Source of the DNA: Azolla pinnata
Lineage: Eukaryota; Streptophyta; Polypodiopsida; Salviniales; Salviniaceae
DNA length: 20,575 nucleotides
Reading direction: 5' to 3'
Assembly (NCBI GenBank): GCA_037176905.1
Contig: JBBBWG010017445.1
Coordinates: forward strand, 52,980-73,554
The first letter of the stretch is position 1. Every line of letters begins with the position of its first letter. Below are positions 9,312-19,525 of this stretch, piece by piece. A program made the position numbers and the translations under genes. The notes beneath the pieces were generated by a model, which saw only the letters and a list, made by a program, of their open reading frames with translations, had not been told where the DNA came from and searched no databases.

Positions 9312-12300
9312 TCAACAGCAGTTAAAATAGAGAGCATCTGACAGTGATTGATGGGCTCGCTTTTCTAAGACGTTGAGACTTGGCATTTTTTCAATGGCAT
9401 AAAGTCCTCGAGGAGCGCAGCAGAAAGAATACACATTCCTAATACAGCCTTGACTGTAAGGTCGAACATTGTCTGGTATATTCCTGGATTAAAAGGAAGA
9501 GAATAAATGATGAAAAAAAGGCATATAATACATGAAATCAACTTAACATGGAACATGTAATATACACACAGTTTAATTAGCCTGTTTTTTTCTTCTTTTT
9601 AACGAACCTGAATTCCGGAATTCGCTTTCGCCTTATTAACTCATGAGTTGTTTGGTTTGTTACTACTAAATAGCTGCAGAAAAATAGATTTTGAGCACAA
9701 GTTTCTTTAGTCTTTTCACCTTTTGCCCATGAGATAATGCGTATTGAGTTGCCTTACCTATGAAAGACGAGCAGCAACAACAAAAATGCAAATGCAGCCA
9801 TAAGCATGATAAGTATGATGACAACAATTGTGGTGCGCCACCTGTAGGAAAAACAAAATGAAAAGAAAAAGGAAGACAGAATGAAGAAGAATTGATCATT
9901 CAATAAGCAACAGTTTCAAACATATGGGTTTTTAGTGGATGACTATTACCATGATGAGCTCGAGTCTGTTGTATTGCTGAAGGACATTGCATACATGATC
10001 CATGTCCAAAGGCATAGCACTGTCTCCTCAAATATGTACCACCTGTTTTGTGTGTTGACATCATCACATTGGACATGATTATCACAATTTTGTATCGTCA
10101 AGCCCTCTCTGTTTAGTTCATCATATACATATTTTTCTTTACATTGTGCACGCACACATTCCTCCCTTGCACTAAACGAATTTCACGAAATCTGACTAGC
10201 ATAAATTGTCTAACACCAAGTAAATAACATGTGACAAAATAGGACTATCTATACAGATCATAAATCCCACACAGGAATCGGAGAATTGTTTCACATGGAA
10301 CAACTCCAAATACTGTGACTTTTACCATGCTGGCCTCTTATGTTGTGTCATCTTTTGCATTTGTTTGCCAGTTTCTACGAGTCAATAGAGCATTCCATCA
10401 CTAGTTTACATTCACCAAACTTTGTGCCAGTTCACTTAGAAGTTTCAATGTTCAAAGTGTCAGCTATAGGACTCTTAAAAACATGTGAGACATGTTGCTA
10501 TGTCAGGCACTGAAGAGTGTCTTCTCATGCCCTCTATCAAGGTCGAGTTCATATCACAATTCTTTCTTTCTCAAGAAGCATTAATTTCACAATACTCTAC
10601 ATGTAAAAGGGCATATTAAGCAGAACTACAGCATGCTCTGCGCAAACGACTTGATAACATTGATGATGATGGTGATAGTATCAAACTACAGTTTACAGTC
10701 ACATTACTTACCAAAATCTGCAATGGTTCCCATAACCTATACAAGTGCCAAGCCAAGCACAATAATGATCGAACCGCAGGACACATTTGTTACAATCATG
10801 GCAATGCTTTGAGCGTGGAGGCTGCAAGGTTAATAGAACAATAGTTGATTTAAAGGATAAGCATTTCATGAAAGCTGCTCTCAAGGGTCTCATAAGTAAC
10901 CTGAAATACATGACATGTGGGGCAGGTTCGGTTGCTGCAATGTAAAGAATATTAGTTCAGAATGAGAACCTCAGTAACATTTAAACTTGTATGCTATGAA
11001 ATATTCAATCATAATTTATCTATCATCATCTCAAATAATATGAACCTATGAGTATTTTTAAAAGAAATAGAGATCATCAATGACTCCACAAGGATTGACT
11101 TTTTCCTTTGCCCTGAGTTGGTGAGCAGCTAGTGTGCTTTAACCCCAGCTTCTCCAATTAATCAAGGCTGCACTATATTAATGCTGCATTATATTAATGT
11201 TAATCTACTCATAAGAAAAGAGATTTCATAAGGAATCATGCATGTCCTCATTGTGATGCAGTCCATTGATTAACAGGTCAGCATCACGTTTCCTCAGTGT
11301 TTGGTGGCATGAATCCAATCTCATTGTTTGATCACAACAATTATCCACAGATGTCCATATCTTGATCACAACAATCCAACCTCTATGTAAGTCCATATCT
11401 TGATACTTTTAGTCACGTATAATGCAGCATCCTGCCACTCTAACATGAGAGAAAAAATAAGCCATATACATGAACACATTATGCAGCTGAAGGCTTCAGG
11501 ATTCAAATACCTGGAGACAAAATACGCAGATCAGAATATGTCATGCTAGATAGATTTCTGTTTTTGGTTTTGCTGTGAGGACATTACCAGTTCTACTGCT
11601 TTTCATAGGTTTAACTGGCTATAGCATCATCTAGGTCTTATCAGGTGCCAACTCAAATTCTGAAACATGATCTTTCCAAAATAATATGGAATACACCAAG
11701 GGCTGTATGACTGTTGGCAAGAATAAGCTTGTCACGATGTGTTCTCAAACAAATGCTCGTAATTACATGGTTGAGACTGTAATTACTTGTTCAGACAACC
11801 TGGCTCCTAACCAGGTTTTCAGGTACATGGAAGAAAGTTTTATGCTTACTCTAGGAGACCATGATTTCGTGACCTCCAAAACAAAGCTCAATCACATCAT
11901 CCAAAGGAGGTCCTTTAACTTTCACCAAGACAAAATTAGCATGTAATTATAAGTCAAACGCACCTTGAACTATTGCCAGGACTACGCCAAAGAGATGTTC
12001 TTGAGCTTGAAACCCCTCGAGTTCGATCCAATTTTAGTGAACTGCCTAAAACAAAAATTCTGTTAAAATCAGGACCTTTATGAAAGGAGATATGCTCTGC
12101 ATAGGACTATCAGAAGTGAAGTTTCACATGATTTCTTTCAGTAGCGCATCACAAGTTTCTCTAGACAGAGCCTAATATCCTCTGGACAAGTCATGTAATA
12201 AATATTATTATTCACTAGAGGAAGAAAACAGAAGTACTTACAGACCTGTCAAGGCTTTTTCTTTTACCCATCAGAGGGTATTCCATCATTCAGATGTACC

Positions 12301-14249
12301 AACATTGATTCTAGGAGGCATCATTGTCCTACCTCAAATGTTCAAATGCTTATCATGAATTCCCAGATTTAAGTGCGCTCCACATTTTAAAGATTTCATT
12401 TTATTAACAACCATTATAGTATATGTACCGTCACAATCTCACAACCTAATCTGTACCATGACTTTCTTGTCCAGCTAGGAAAGTAAACTACGAATCCTTC
12501 AGCTAATAGGATGAAAATATGATGAATCAACAAATTACCTTACTGGTATATCCCTGGACCGTTTCATGTCAATTTCAGCTGTTTGATCATCCCTCAACAT
12601 ATCTGCAACATATCTGTGGTAAAGGGATAACAGGATCAAAACAAACACTGATTACCAAATTATGTAATACCTGCAGGTGACTAGAGATATTAACAATTAC
12701 CATCTAGTAATCTACATACCCTGGATTAGATCCTGCAGTGAATAGATACTGATAGAGTGTCAAAAATAGGAGAAGTAAGTAGAAGGCTGTATACCTGTAC
12801 AATATGAGGCACACGTTATAAACTATGCCAATATGGACACTGGGTGTCCATCAATCATACATTGCATTGCATGATAAAAACCCAGACTTCATACATTGCA
12901 TTGCATTGCATTGCACCACCAGAAGGAAAGAGCCTTACTACTTCCTATGGTGATCATCTTAGAGAATCTCTTATCTTATTGTGTGTAGTTGTTTTCCTAC
13001 TTCATCTGCTTTAACTAGTTAACGACATTCAACTAACAAGTAGTGGACAATGTAAATACAAGGTAAGTAAATATACAATATTTGTGTTTTGGTTGAAAGA
13101 TGACTGATGTTCATCAAGACATGACAACACTGCATTCCTAACCTGCAAATCCAACTGTAACATTTGTTTTTTTTTTTAACATCCAATGGCTCGGCTACTA
13201 GATTTCACCAAACCCATGAATGCATCACAAATTTACCGACCAAAACTCACACATACCTGAGTGATATACATCAATGGCTAAATTGCATTTTATCTGGGAG
13301 GGTCTGACAATTCTGGCACTTGTGTAAACGACCTCTAGATCTTGCTTATCTAGAATTTTCTTGTATTCATCTATGTTTTGCTCCTGACAGTAGACATTCA
13401 TGTGAACTTCATTGACTGAAATCTGTCAATCTTGTCAAGCATGAAATTTCTTATGGACGTCAATGACTAACATCCATAAAAGGCATTATATTCTTATTAT
13501 ACTAGGCCTGCTATTGTATTGCTGATCTTTTCATCGTTGAAATTCAAACACACTCCAATGTCAAAGCTGTACTGTTGAATCTGTAGATATTGAGAAAAAT
13601 TTCAAGTTTCTCATATTGAAGTCCATGTACTGCATTGCATTTTCGACCTTCACAATTTTTTCCTCACATCTTTGATCGCAGAAAATCATTACACACGTAG
13701 GTTGCATTGCATCTTTATATAAAATGGAAAAGGCTACCGTTGAATCCATACTAGATAGAGAAAAAAATTTCAAGTTTGAACGTTGAAATCCATATGCTGC
13801 ATATTGATCTTAGCTATTTTTAACCCAAATGCCTCAATGGAAGAAAACCAACAGCACACGAGGAGCATTGCATCGTTTGAACAAAAATCAGAAGCCACTG
13901 ACGGTCGAAAAAGCACTAGTGGAGCTGTCATTGAATAAATATCAAAGAAACCAGGACTTACCATGGATGCTGGACAATTTGAGGAAGCAAATCTTGGTTG
14001 AGTAGAAATAGGCATCCTACAAACAGGATGTGCAGCGCAATCATGAGGATCCTTACCCTCCATCTTGAGAGGAGAGCTGAAGAACACAGAATAAGAAGAA
14101 ACAAAAAGAACAGGATTTGCAGAAAAACGTTAGGAGCCTCGACTGAAAACGCGGAGAGAGAGAGAGAGAGGGAACGTAAGGAGTAGCGTTCTCCACTTGT
14201 GATTCATCGATTCAAGAGAGAATCAGCAATACGTACAGAGGAGCCTCAT
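9312..14249 (-). CDS. DHHC-family protein S-acyltransferase, PAT10-like, with a DHYC active site
   Basis: Eleven exons on the minus strand: 14249-14237, 14076-13962, 12794-12720, 12613-12539, 12041-11964, 10934-10901, 10821-10712, 10042-9950, 9841-9758, 9673-9608, 9483-9312. All junctions are GT-AG and in phase, giving 304 residues. It should transfer palmitate to cytosolic cysteines of membrane proteins; Arabidopsis PAT10 acts at Golgi and tonoplast on CBL calcium sensors. Four membrane segments lie near 12-30, 44-62, 174-190 and 201-224. The Cys-rich domain is at 123-166 ([29 protein letters not shown]), followed by WWYIFEET, TTHE (234-237, the TTxE motif), an RNVYSFCC PaCCT-like segment (263-270) and a terminal CysCys. 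The WYxxEETxLCxWTxIMY match points to PAT10. His to Tyr in DHHC (DHYC, 148-151) is known from active yeast Akr1. The first exon (MRLL) is the weakest part; the rest is firm. Confidence 0.88.
10043..10711 (-). other. Acyltransferase intron 7
   Basis: A 669-base phase 2 intron splitting the Trp codon after the Cys-rich domain. A short TGATGATGATGGTGATA repeat sits near 10660. Nothing else was recognised. Confidence 0.75.
10935..11963 (-). other. Acyltransferase intron 5
   Basis: A 1029-base intron between the linker exon (11964-12041) and the 34-base exon that begins the Cys-rich domain. I looked for an extra exon matching the PWGKLVLDLYPPG segment of Arabidopsis PAT10 and found none; the flanking phases close without one. 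An 86-codon plus-strand frame at 11686-11946 overlaps it and has no recognisable features. A short TGCACTATATTAATG/TGCATTATATTAATG direct repeat sits near 11170-11200. Confidence 0.65.
12042..12538 (-). other. Acyltransferase intron 4
   Basis: A 497-base phase 2 intron. The acceptor used is GGCAG at 12042-12046, because the TTTTAG five bases upstream would put the next exon out of phase. Nothing else was recognised. Confidence 0.7.
12861..12915. repeat. ATTGC pentanucleotide repeat
   Basis: CATACATTGCATTGCAT occurs at about 12857-12873 and again at 12891, where it extends to four or more ATTGC units up to 12915. The spacing between the two starts is about 34 bases. Confidence 0.8.
13571..13801. 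repeat. Divergent direct repeat within acyltransferase intron 2
   Basis: Copy one (13571-13635) and copy two (13736-13801) share GTTGAATC, a GATA-rich stretch, GAGAAAAA, TTTCAAGTTT, TTGAA, TCCATRTRCTGCAT in the same order. They are about 165 bases apart. Translated on the minus strand they give similar short peptides ([12 protein letters not shown] and [13 protein letters not shown]), which is expected of a duplication and not taken as coding. Confidence 0.65.
14153..14171. repeat. (GA)n microsatellite in acyltransferase intron 1
   Basis: About nine tandem GA dinucleotides, lying in the 160-base intron between the 13-base first coding exon and exon 2; on the transcribed strand it is a CT run close to the donor side. 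Confidence 0.8.
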
Positions 14250-14250
14250 G

Positions 14251-14436
14251 TCATTGGAAGATGACGGTTTCCCGACGGCCTTTTCTCATAAGATCTGGGT
14301 GACAGACAGTGGGGGAGGTTGAATCATGGGGCGTCGAGGAAGGTTTCGGCGCAGCGGAGGAGACGACGACAGTGACAGTGGGATTGGAAGAAGAAGAAGA
14401 AGAAGAAGAAGAACAGGGGATTTCCATCGCCCACAA
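14251..14436 (-). other. Possible upstream ORF in the acyltransferase leader
   Basis: A 61-codon open frame reads toward the acyltransferase gene. Its TGA (14253-14251) ends one base before the proposed main ATG (14249-14247). It includes a Ser run from an AAG/CTT microsatellite (14386-14413) and has no recognisable domain. If the leader is transcribed this far, it would be a uORF suited to termination-reinitiation. It could also be chance, or part of a different first exon; I found no good in-phase donor inside it. Confidence 0.3.
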
Positions 14437-15600
14437 TTGTATATATGTACATGATGAAGGGGATATAGAACAAAAGAGGCATTGGATCTAAATTTTGACT
14501 TCAATGTTTTTTTTGCCAGTTTCTTTCCTGATGTAGATTTTTTGCTTCCAGTTCTCTTGTGATCTGCTTGTGGATTTCTATACGCATCGATGAAATCGGA
14601 GGAAATCCGCCGATGAAATACTCGGTCCGAATCACCCTGAACAGTAATCGAAACGAGCTAATTTATGATCCTAATCCTAATCATCGCGATGCTGCATTAA
14701 AATGGGAAAGGATAACTTCATCGAGAGCATTTATATGGTATGCAGAGGTCAAAGCGGACAGACAGTAGTACATTCGGAGGCTTTTGTGTCGTAAAAAGGC
14801 AGTTAAAATTGGGTGTTTTAGCAGCCTAAGAAATGACATATTCAGGGAATATCTAGATCATTTTGTTGTTATTTTTTAAGAGGGCTTTCTCGTTATTGCA
14901 AAGACCCTTGAACATGCGCTTGGTTACTGCATCAAATCAATTCTTTCTTCGTTTCGACTCCAATCAAGCCGTTAGAAGACAAAACCGATGCCATTCATTT
15001 TACTCTTAGAGCATTCCAATCCCATCTTGCTTATTCCTTGTGGAATGTTATCAAAATCAAAAACCAAATGTCCACTATGTGACAAGGAGCTTCTTGTTAT
15101 CATCCAAGAGTCCCCGCTCAATCCGGTGCTAATTCCAAATGATATCTGTTTCGTGATAGATATGGTGCCGGTATGAATCAATATTTCTTGAGCACATCAA
15201 TAATCTTCATCAAGTTTGGAAAGAAAGTGAACTTCCTGTTCCAAGACAGAAAAGGGCATGACAAGTATTCTTGCATGAACAAGATGTGCAAAATGTAAGT
15301 TTTGAGGCTACAACATCAACTGACACTCAAAGATAGAGTCTGCTTTTGTTTAGGATACATAATCAGAGTGTTGCAAATCCATGAAGAGATTCTGCAGCCT
15401 GGATGGAGACAAGTTTGCCTCTACTACTCTGCAATCAAAATATTAGAAAACCTTTCAAAAGAGAAAAGATTGCAAAAACTGAGCAGCTTTTTAATGAGAA
15501 CCCACCTTATATTCTGAATGTTCCTCCTGTAGACCCCCATGTGATCTTTTTTCCCTCTGTTCTGTAAAAGGTTGGGTTTAGAAATGCATTTCCCAGACAT

Positions 15601-15785
15601 GTTATGCAGAAACCTTATTATATATGCACCTTTAGTAAAATCAAACATGTGAACATGGTATACGATGAAGGATAGCCATCGAAATGGATGTGGTATGTAG
15701 AAACCTTTGCATTCATCAGGAGAATCAAACATGTGTACATGACACATGATGAAACTTGGTATTTGCATAGCCATAATAACAATGG
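15601..15785. repeat. Adjacent divergent direct repeat (about 90 bp) downstream of the radial spoke gene
   Basis: Copy one (about 15601-15687) and copy two (about 15692-15785) share a GTATGYAGAAACCTT-like start, the identical 12-mer ATCAAACATGTG (15640-15651 and 15724-15735), ACATGRYAYAYGATGAA, ATAGCCAT and an AATGGA end. On the minus strand both copies give HVHMFD-containing peptides within one open frame. Confidence 0.6.
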
Positions 15786-15876
15786 AAAGCCCAGACTGAC
15801 TCAACTCCAAAGAGTGAAATATACATTCCACGGAAAGCAACTTGTTTGCCATGGACAACGAAAACAAATAGAGTCC

Positions 15877-15882
15877 TTTATT
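15877..15882 (-). terminator. Candidate polyadenylation signal of the radial spoke gene
   Basis: AATAAA on the minus strand lies 64 bases beyond the TAA/TAG-type stop region at 15946, a plausible distance for a short 3' UTR. Confidence 0.45.
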
Positions 15883-15945
15883 CAATCAAACTCTCGGAAT
15901 GGAACCCTTTTATTGGATCAATCGATATCAAGATGTGGCAAGACT

Positions 15946-18900
15946 CTAGTCTTCTTCCTCTTCTTGCTCCCCTTCTTCGTCAAGCTCCACCTCGCTCTCT
16001 GCAGGCACCTCTGGCACTGGGATCGGGGGTAACTCGACACTCTCAATGAGTTCTCCCTCATATTCTTTCTGTACATCTGGTGGTAGTGGAGGCTCATAAG
16101 GAGCATTCTTTATACCCCATCCAATATATACATTGCTATATCCATTCTTCGTCGAAACTGTATATGCCCCTGGCCATAGCAGAGATCTCAAACATACAAC
16201 TTTGTGCTTCAAACCATCCACACAAGAGCTGAATGAAATTGACCACGGCTTTACTTCGTCTAATATGTTTGCATCGTTCTCCACCGAGCTCAAAATCTCT
16301 GGACTCTCATCGGGTTCTTCCTCTTCTTTTGGAGTTTCTTCTTCGCCCTCTTCTTCTTCACCCTCTTCATCAGGTTCAGCCTCAGGAATGTATAGGGAAC
16401 ATCTTCCTTGTTTCTTGATATGAGGATTTTGATGCACCCATGCATCTAACTGGCCAAGGTCAGCCACCGGTGGCATCGTCCATTCTTCATTTTTCTCAAT
16501 GTTCTCACCTGGTTCAGCTCCTTCCTCTGCCTCCTGGGGCTGCATACACAGCAAAAGAAAAGAACATTAGCATCAGCTGTATTAAGATGCACAACAAGCA
16601 GAAGAATCAATAAGCTGCTCCAGTGCTTGAAATTGCATATTTACAAACTCTAACGATGAATAATTCTGATCCAAATAATTGGAAATATTCTGTACAAATA
16701 TCATGGCATTGACAAATTACTAAGCCGAATAATAAGCAATGTTGTACAAAAGCAAAATTGAATTTGTCACAACGACATACCGTGATAATATCAGAACATG
16801 CATTAAGAAGTGTTTTTTCATTTATAAAACAATTTCCGAAAGTGATGCTCAGTGACTGACCACAAAAAAATCCTTTGGAGCCAAAACCGTGGTTGCTGAT
16901 ATGCGAGCAATCTGTGCCCTCAAATAGTTTTTCTCCACTCCAGGGAAAGGAGGGTAAGCAGACACCTCCGCCTTCAAGTCAAGAAACAGAAAACTTATCC
17001 ATCAAATTCGATATTTTGAATCCTGAAATTACTCACAAATAACATACAGGAATACTTTTTCTAATATTGTATCTCATTTATAACACTATCAGAGACGGAA
17101 GTTATAGTGATGCCCCCAACTCCACGTTTCACACCTGTCCCATTTTAACAAACAGCATCCAATATTTCTGTACCACTACATATATTGTTTCTAGAGATGA
17201 CTACCCTACAACTGTAAAGATACAGCTGCTCCATATACTCATTTCAGCTTCTCCAGTTTGTTAGTTTTTTTGTGTTTTTCAGAATATCACAAACTAGAAA
17301 GATTCCTTAAATGCGTTGTGTTTTTGTTATACATGCTTTAAACTTGGAGTACGTAGTGAAAGGAAAGCTGTAATACATCAAGGTTTCCAGTTAATAACTT
17401 TGTAAGAGTTCTAGCTGTCTTGATTTGCAGTGGCGTCACATCTGGCAACCGTATAAAGGCTTCGCCTAGTTTGGTACAAGTCCAGTATAAATAAGCATTT
17501 GTTCCTTCTGTCTCTTTTGGTATAACATCAACCGGTCTACCAAACTCTGGTAGATTTTCGTTCACCTCTCCTTCTGCCTCCTCATCATCAAGTTTGTTTG
17601 TTTCAAATACAAAATAGTTTCTGCAGAACTCAATATTTTAAAACCCTAGTAAAGGAAAATTTAGGGTTTTTCATATCACACTTTATTGAAACGAAACAGT
17701 TATGGATAGCATCATACCCTTTAATTCCAAAGAACTTCCCAAAAAACCTAACTTTTGATATCCCTGGCTTTGATGAAAGTTGCTTTATCGCCAAGACAAT
17801 GTAGTAGGTTTCTGTTTGCCCAACACCAATGCCTACGGCTTCAAAAAAGGAACTTTCATTCCAAAAATCGGCCACCTCTGCATTGTTCTCGTCGTTTGGT
17901 GCTTCCTCCTCTTCTTCTCCTTCAGGATCAGCAGTAGGTTTGATCTTGACACTAATACGATCAAAGAGTATAAATACTTAGACATTCCAGCCTCATTTAG
18001 CAGCAGAAATACCTATTGACAAGCAAATAAGTCTCTTTTTGATAAATGGATCCACTTTACATGCAAAACCGATATGAAATCGTCAGGGCCAGATCCTTAG
18101 TGATCAAGAGTTGTTTGGCATCTCAAAAACAATACCCAAAAACTGAAAAAAGGACAAATTATATCTTAAGGGTAAAAAGCTGGCAATGGGCTGAATCGAC
18201 AAGTTTGCTTGGGTCAATTCACCTCAAAGTAATAGCCAATTTTGGGGGAAGGATGATTCTTTTTTTGAAGCCAGCACGTAAACGGAAATATTGTCCTATT
18301 TTGGGGATCTGATATCATGTATCATCTTACTGAGGTTCTATTATGACTTAACTAGAGAAATATACCGAATGAAGAAATGAGCTCTATGTCAAGAAATAAA
18401 ATACCTTAGGGGAGAAACTAACGCTGGTAAGATTTCTTTCCCCATCTGAGGCAAGATCTTTCCCCACAACCAACAGCATAGCATGAAACCAATTCTCCCA
18501 GTTTGCAGTTACATCTGTTTCCCCATGAGAGCATTAACCAAATGGTACATTGACCATACACTTTGTCTAGATATTGTATCTCAGAAATGACACGAGATCT
18601 GGATGTAAGATTGAAATGAGTCAAGACTCAAGGGAACTCCATCGACGGTATTTCTATAACAGAGTGGTCTATAGTTTACATACGAATTACTTCCAGAGAC
18701 ATAACAGAGCGAATAATCATAGATTCGTCATGTATGTACCGAGCATGAAAAAACTTAAATTTGCTGTAATTCTCTCTTACATACACATACCATTAATCAT
18801 GAAAAGGAGAAATTTTGTCTTCACAGTCACGGGGTGGTTGTCTGCTTACTTGAAAAGTTGTAGAAAAGATTGCACAAACTTCTCCTCGTCCGGAGTCGTT

Positions 18901-19280
18901 ACAACGCCAGGGTTGGTTTTCTCATCCGTTAGAAGTCTTGTTCGCTTCAATAGCATGCTCGTTTCCAGAAGATCAACAGCATCTTCGGCTTTCGTTTCCA
19001 GAATCTGACGCATAAAAGGGTTACAATCAAGGTTATCGACCACTCTTTCTTACCGACACAAGCATGCCATACGTGGGGCCTGGATTACAACATGGCCTCG
19101 CAGAATTCACGCAAAAGACACACTCTCTCTCACTCTCTTTCTACACAAATCAACACAAATGCACAGTTTCTCACGAACCTCTTGGATGAGGTGGGACAAG
19201 TGCAGGAAAACGGAGTCCCCATTGCTGGTGCACTTCTTCTGCAAGAAGGCGAGGGCTTCCTCGACAGTTCGAGGAGCCAT
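15946..19280 (-). CDS. Radial spoke head protein, RSP4/RSP6 (RSPH4A/RSPH6A) family
   Basis: Six minus-strand exons, 19280-19179, 19004-18850, 17951-17718, 17620-17377, 16971-16861 and 16539-15946, join in phase (0, 2, 2, 0, 0; all GT-AG) to 479 residues. Chlamydomonas RSP4 is about 465. The product is a structural subunit of the radial spoke head in motile 9+2 axonemes, here presumably sperm flagella. Landmarks: [10 protein letters not shown] (about 45-54), [10 protein letters not shown] (about 155-164), [26 protein letters not shown] spanning the exon 4/5 join (about 240-265), [13 protein letters not shown] (316-327), LWPGAY (403-408), [12 protein letters not shown] (418-429). Acidic Glu-rich tracts lie near 96-107 and 336-362 and at the C terminus, as in the family. 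No membrane or signal segment. The ATG begins [14 protein letters not shown], matching the family N terminus. It looks complete and functional. RSP4 and RSP6 cannot be told apart from this sequence. Confidence 0.93.
16540..16860 (-). other. Radial spoke gene intron 5
   Basis: A 321-base phase 0 intron. The donor GTCAGT after Val282 was preferred over a GT three bases upstream; both keep the frame, so residue 282 is uncertain. Nothing else was recognised. Confidence 0.75.
16972..17376 (-). other. Radial spoke gene intron 4
   Basis: A 405-base phase 0 intron with a GTATTA donor after Asp245 and a TTGAAG acceptor. Nothing else was recognised. Confidence 0.75.
17640..17670. repeat. Telo-box inverted repeat in a short intron
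   Basis: AAAACCCTA at 17640-17648 is followed after 13 bases by its exact complement TAGGGTTTT at 17662-17670. The arms are plant telomere-like (AAACCCT) motifs. Both lie inside the 97-base radial spoke intron 3 (17621-17717). Confidence 0.75.
17952..18849 (-). other. Radial spoke gene intron 2
   Basis: An 898-base phase 2 intron, the largest of the gene, with donor GTAAGC and acceptor GTATTAG. The open frames on either strand within it (for example 18046-18312 +) carry no recognisable motif. Confidence 0.75.
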
Positions 19281-19525
19281 GGCCGTCGGTTAGCGAGGAA
19301 AGAAGCAAGAGAGCGCGAGGATGAACTGTCTTGTCCTTCGCAGAACAAAGAAAACAGAAAAGAAAACCAAGTTTTACTAAATCTCAGACTCATGCCCCTC
19401 TTCATGTGTACATAAATCCCAGATCTCTTCATGAAAAAAATGAAAATACAGTTCAGATTGTTCAAGGGAATCTGTGTCTGAGTTTCTGTGAAGATTTCAT
19501 CTGCTCCTGTGATGTTGATCTATCG
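19281..19525 (-). promoter_or_regulatory. Upstream region of the radial spoke gene
   Basis: Only about 245 bases separate the radial spoke ATG from the tandem array, so this holds the 5' UTR and core promoter, or the array itself is part of the promoter. I could not place a TATA box with confidence. Short open frames here are shadows of low-complexity and first-exon sequence. Confidence 0.4.

Larger units (their letters stand above)
12795..13961 (-). other. Acyltransferase intron 2, with pentamer and direct repeats
   Basis: A 1167-base phase 2 intron between the exons for membrane segments 1 and 2. It contains an (ATTGC)n tract (12861-12915), scattered further TGCATTGCAT motifs (near 13631, 13701, 13868) and a divergent direct repeat of about 66 bases (13571-13635 and 13736-13801). 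No coding exon was found in it. Confidence 0.75.
14250..15945. other. Spacer between the radial spoke and acyltransferase genes
   Basis: This holds the acyltransferase promoter side (with the GAA/CTT microsatellite at 14386-14413) and, at the other end, the 3' UTR of the radial spoke gene. Open frames of 60-150 codons on both strands (for example 14988-15176 + and 15424-15885 -) show no recognisable motif beyond a CPLC, and I do not call them genes. A small direct repeat lies at 15601-15785. Confidence 0.55.

Noticed and set aside
13770-14087. The 105-codon minus-strand frame with an internal MEGKDPHDC start as the acyltransferase N terminus.
   Set aside because: The alternative frame of the same DNA gives a hydrophobic membrane segment ending HPW that joins in phase to YTAFYLL, matching the PAT10 arrangement; the longer frame does not.
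14251-14436. The Ser-rich 61-codon frame as the true first exon of the acyltransferase.
   Set aside because: It stops before the splice donor at 14236 and I found no good in-frame donor within it, whereas MRLL plus GTACGT joins exon 2 in phase. Kept only as a possible uORF.
14988-15545. Plus-strand open frames (one with a CPLCDKELL segment) that might be a gene or pseudogene relic between the two minus-strand genes.
   Set aside because: No recognisable domain, no consistent splice model, and frames are short. I cannot support a gene.
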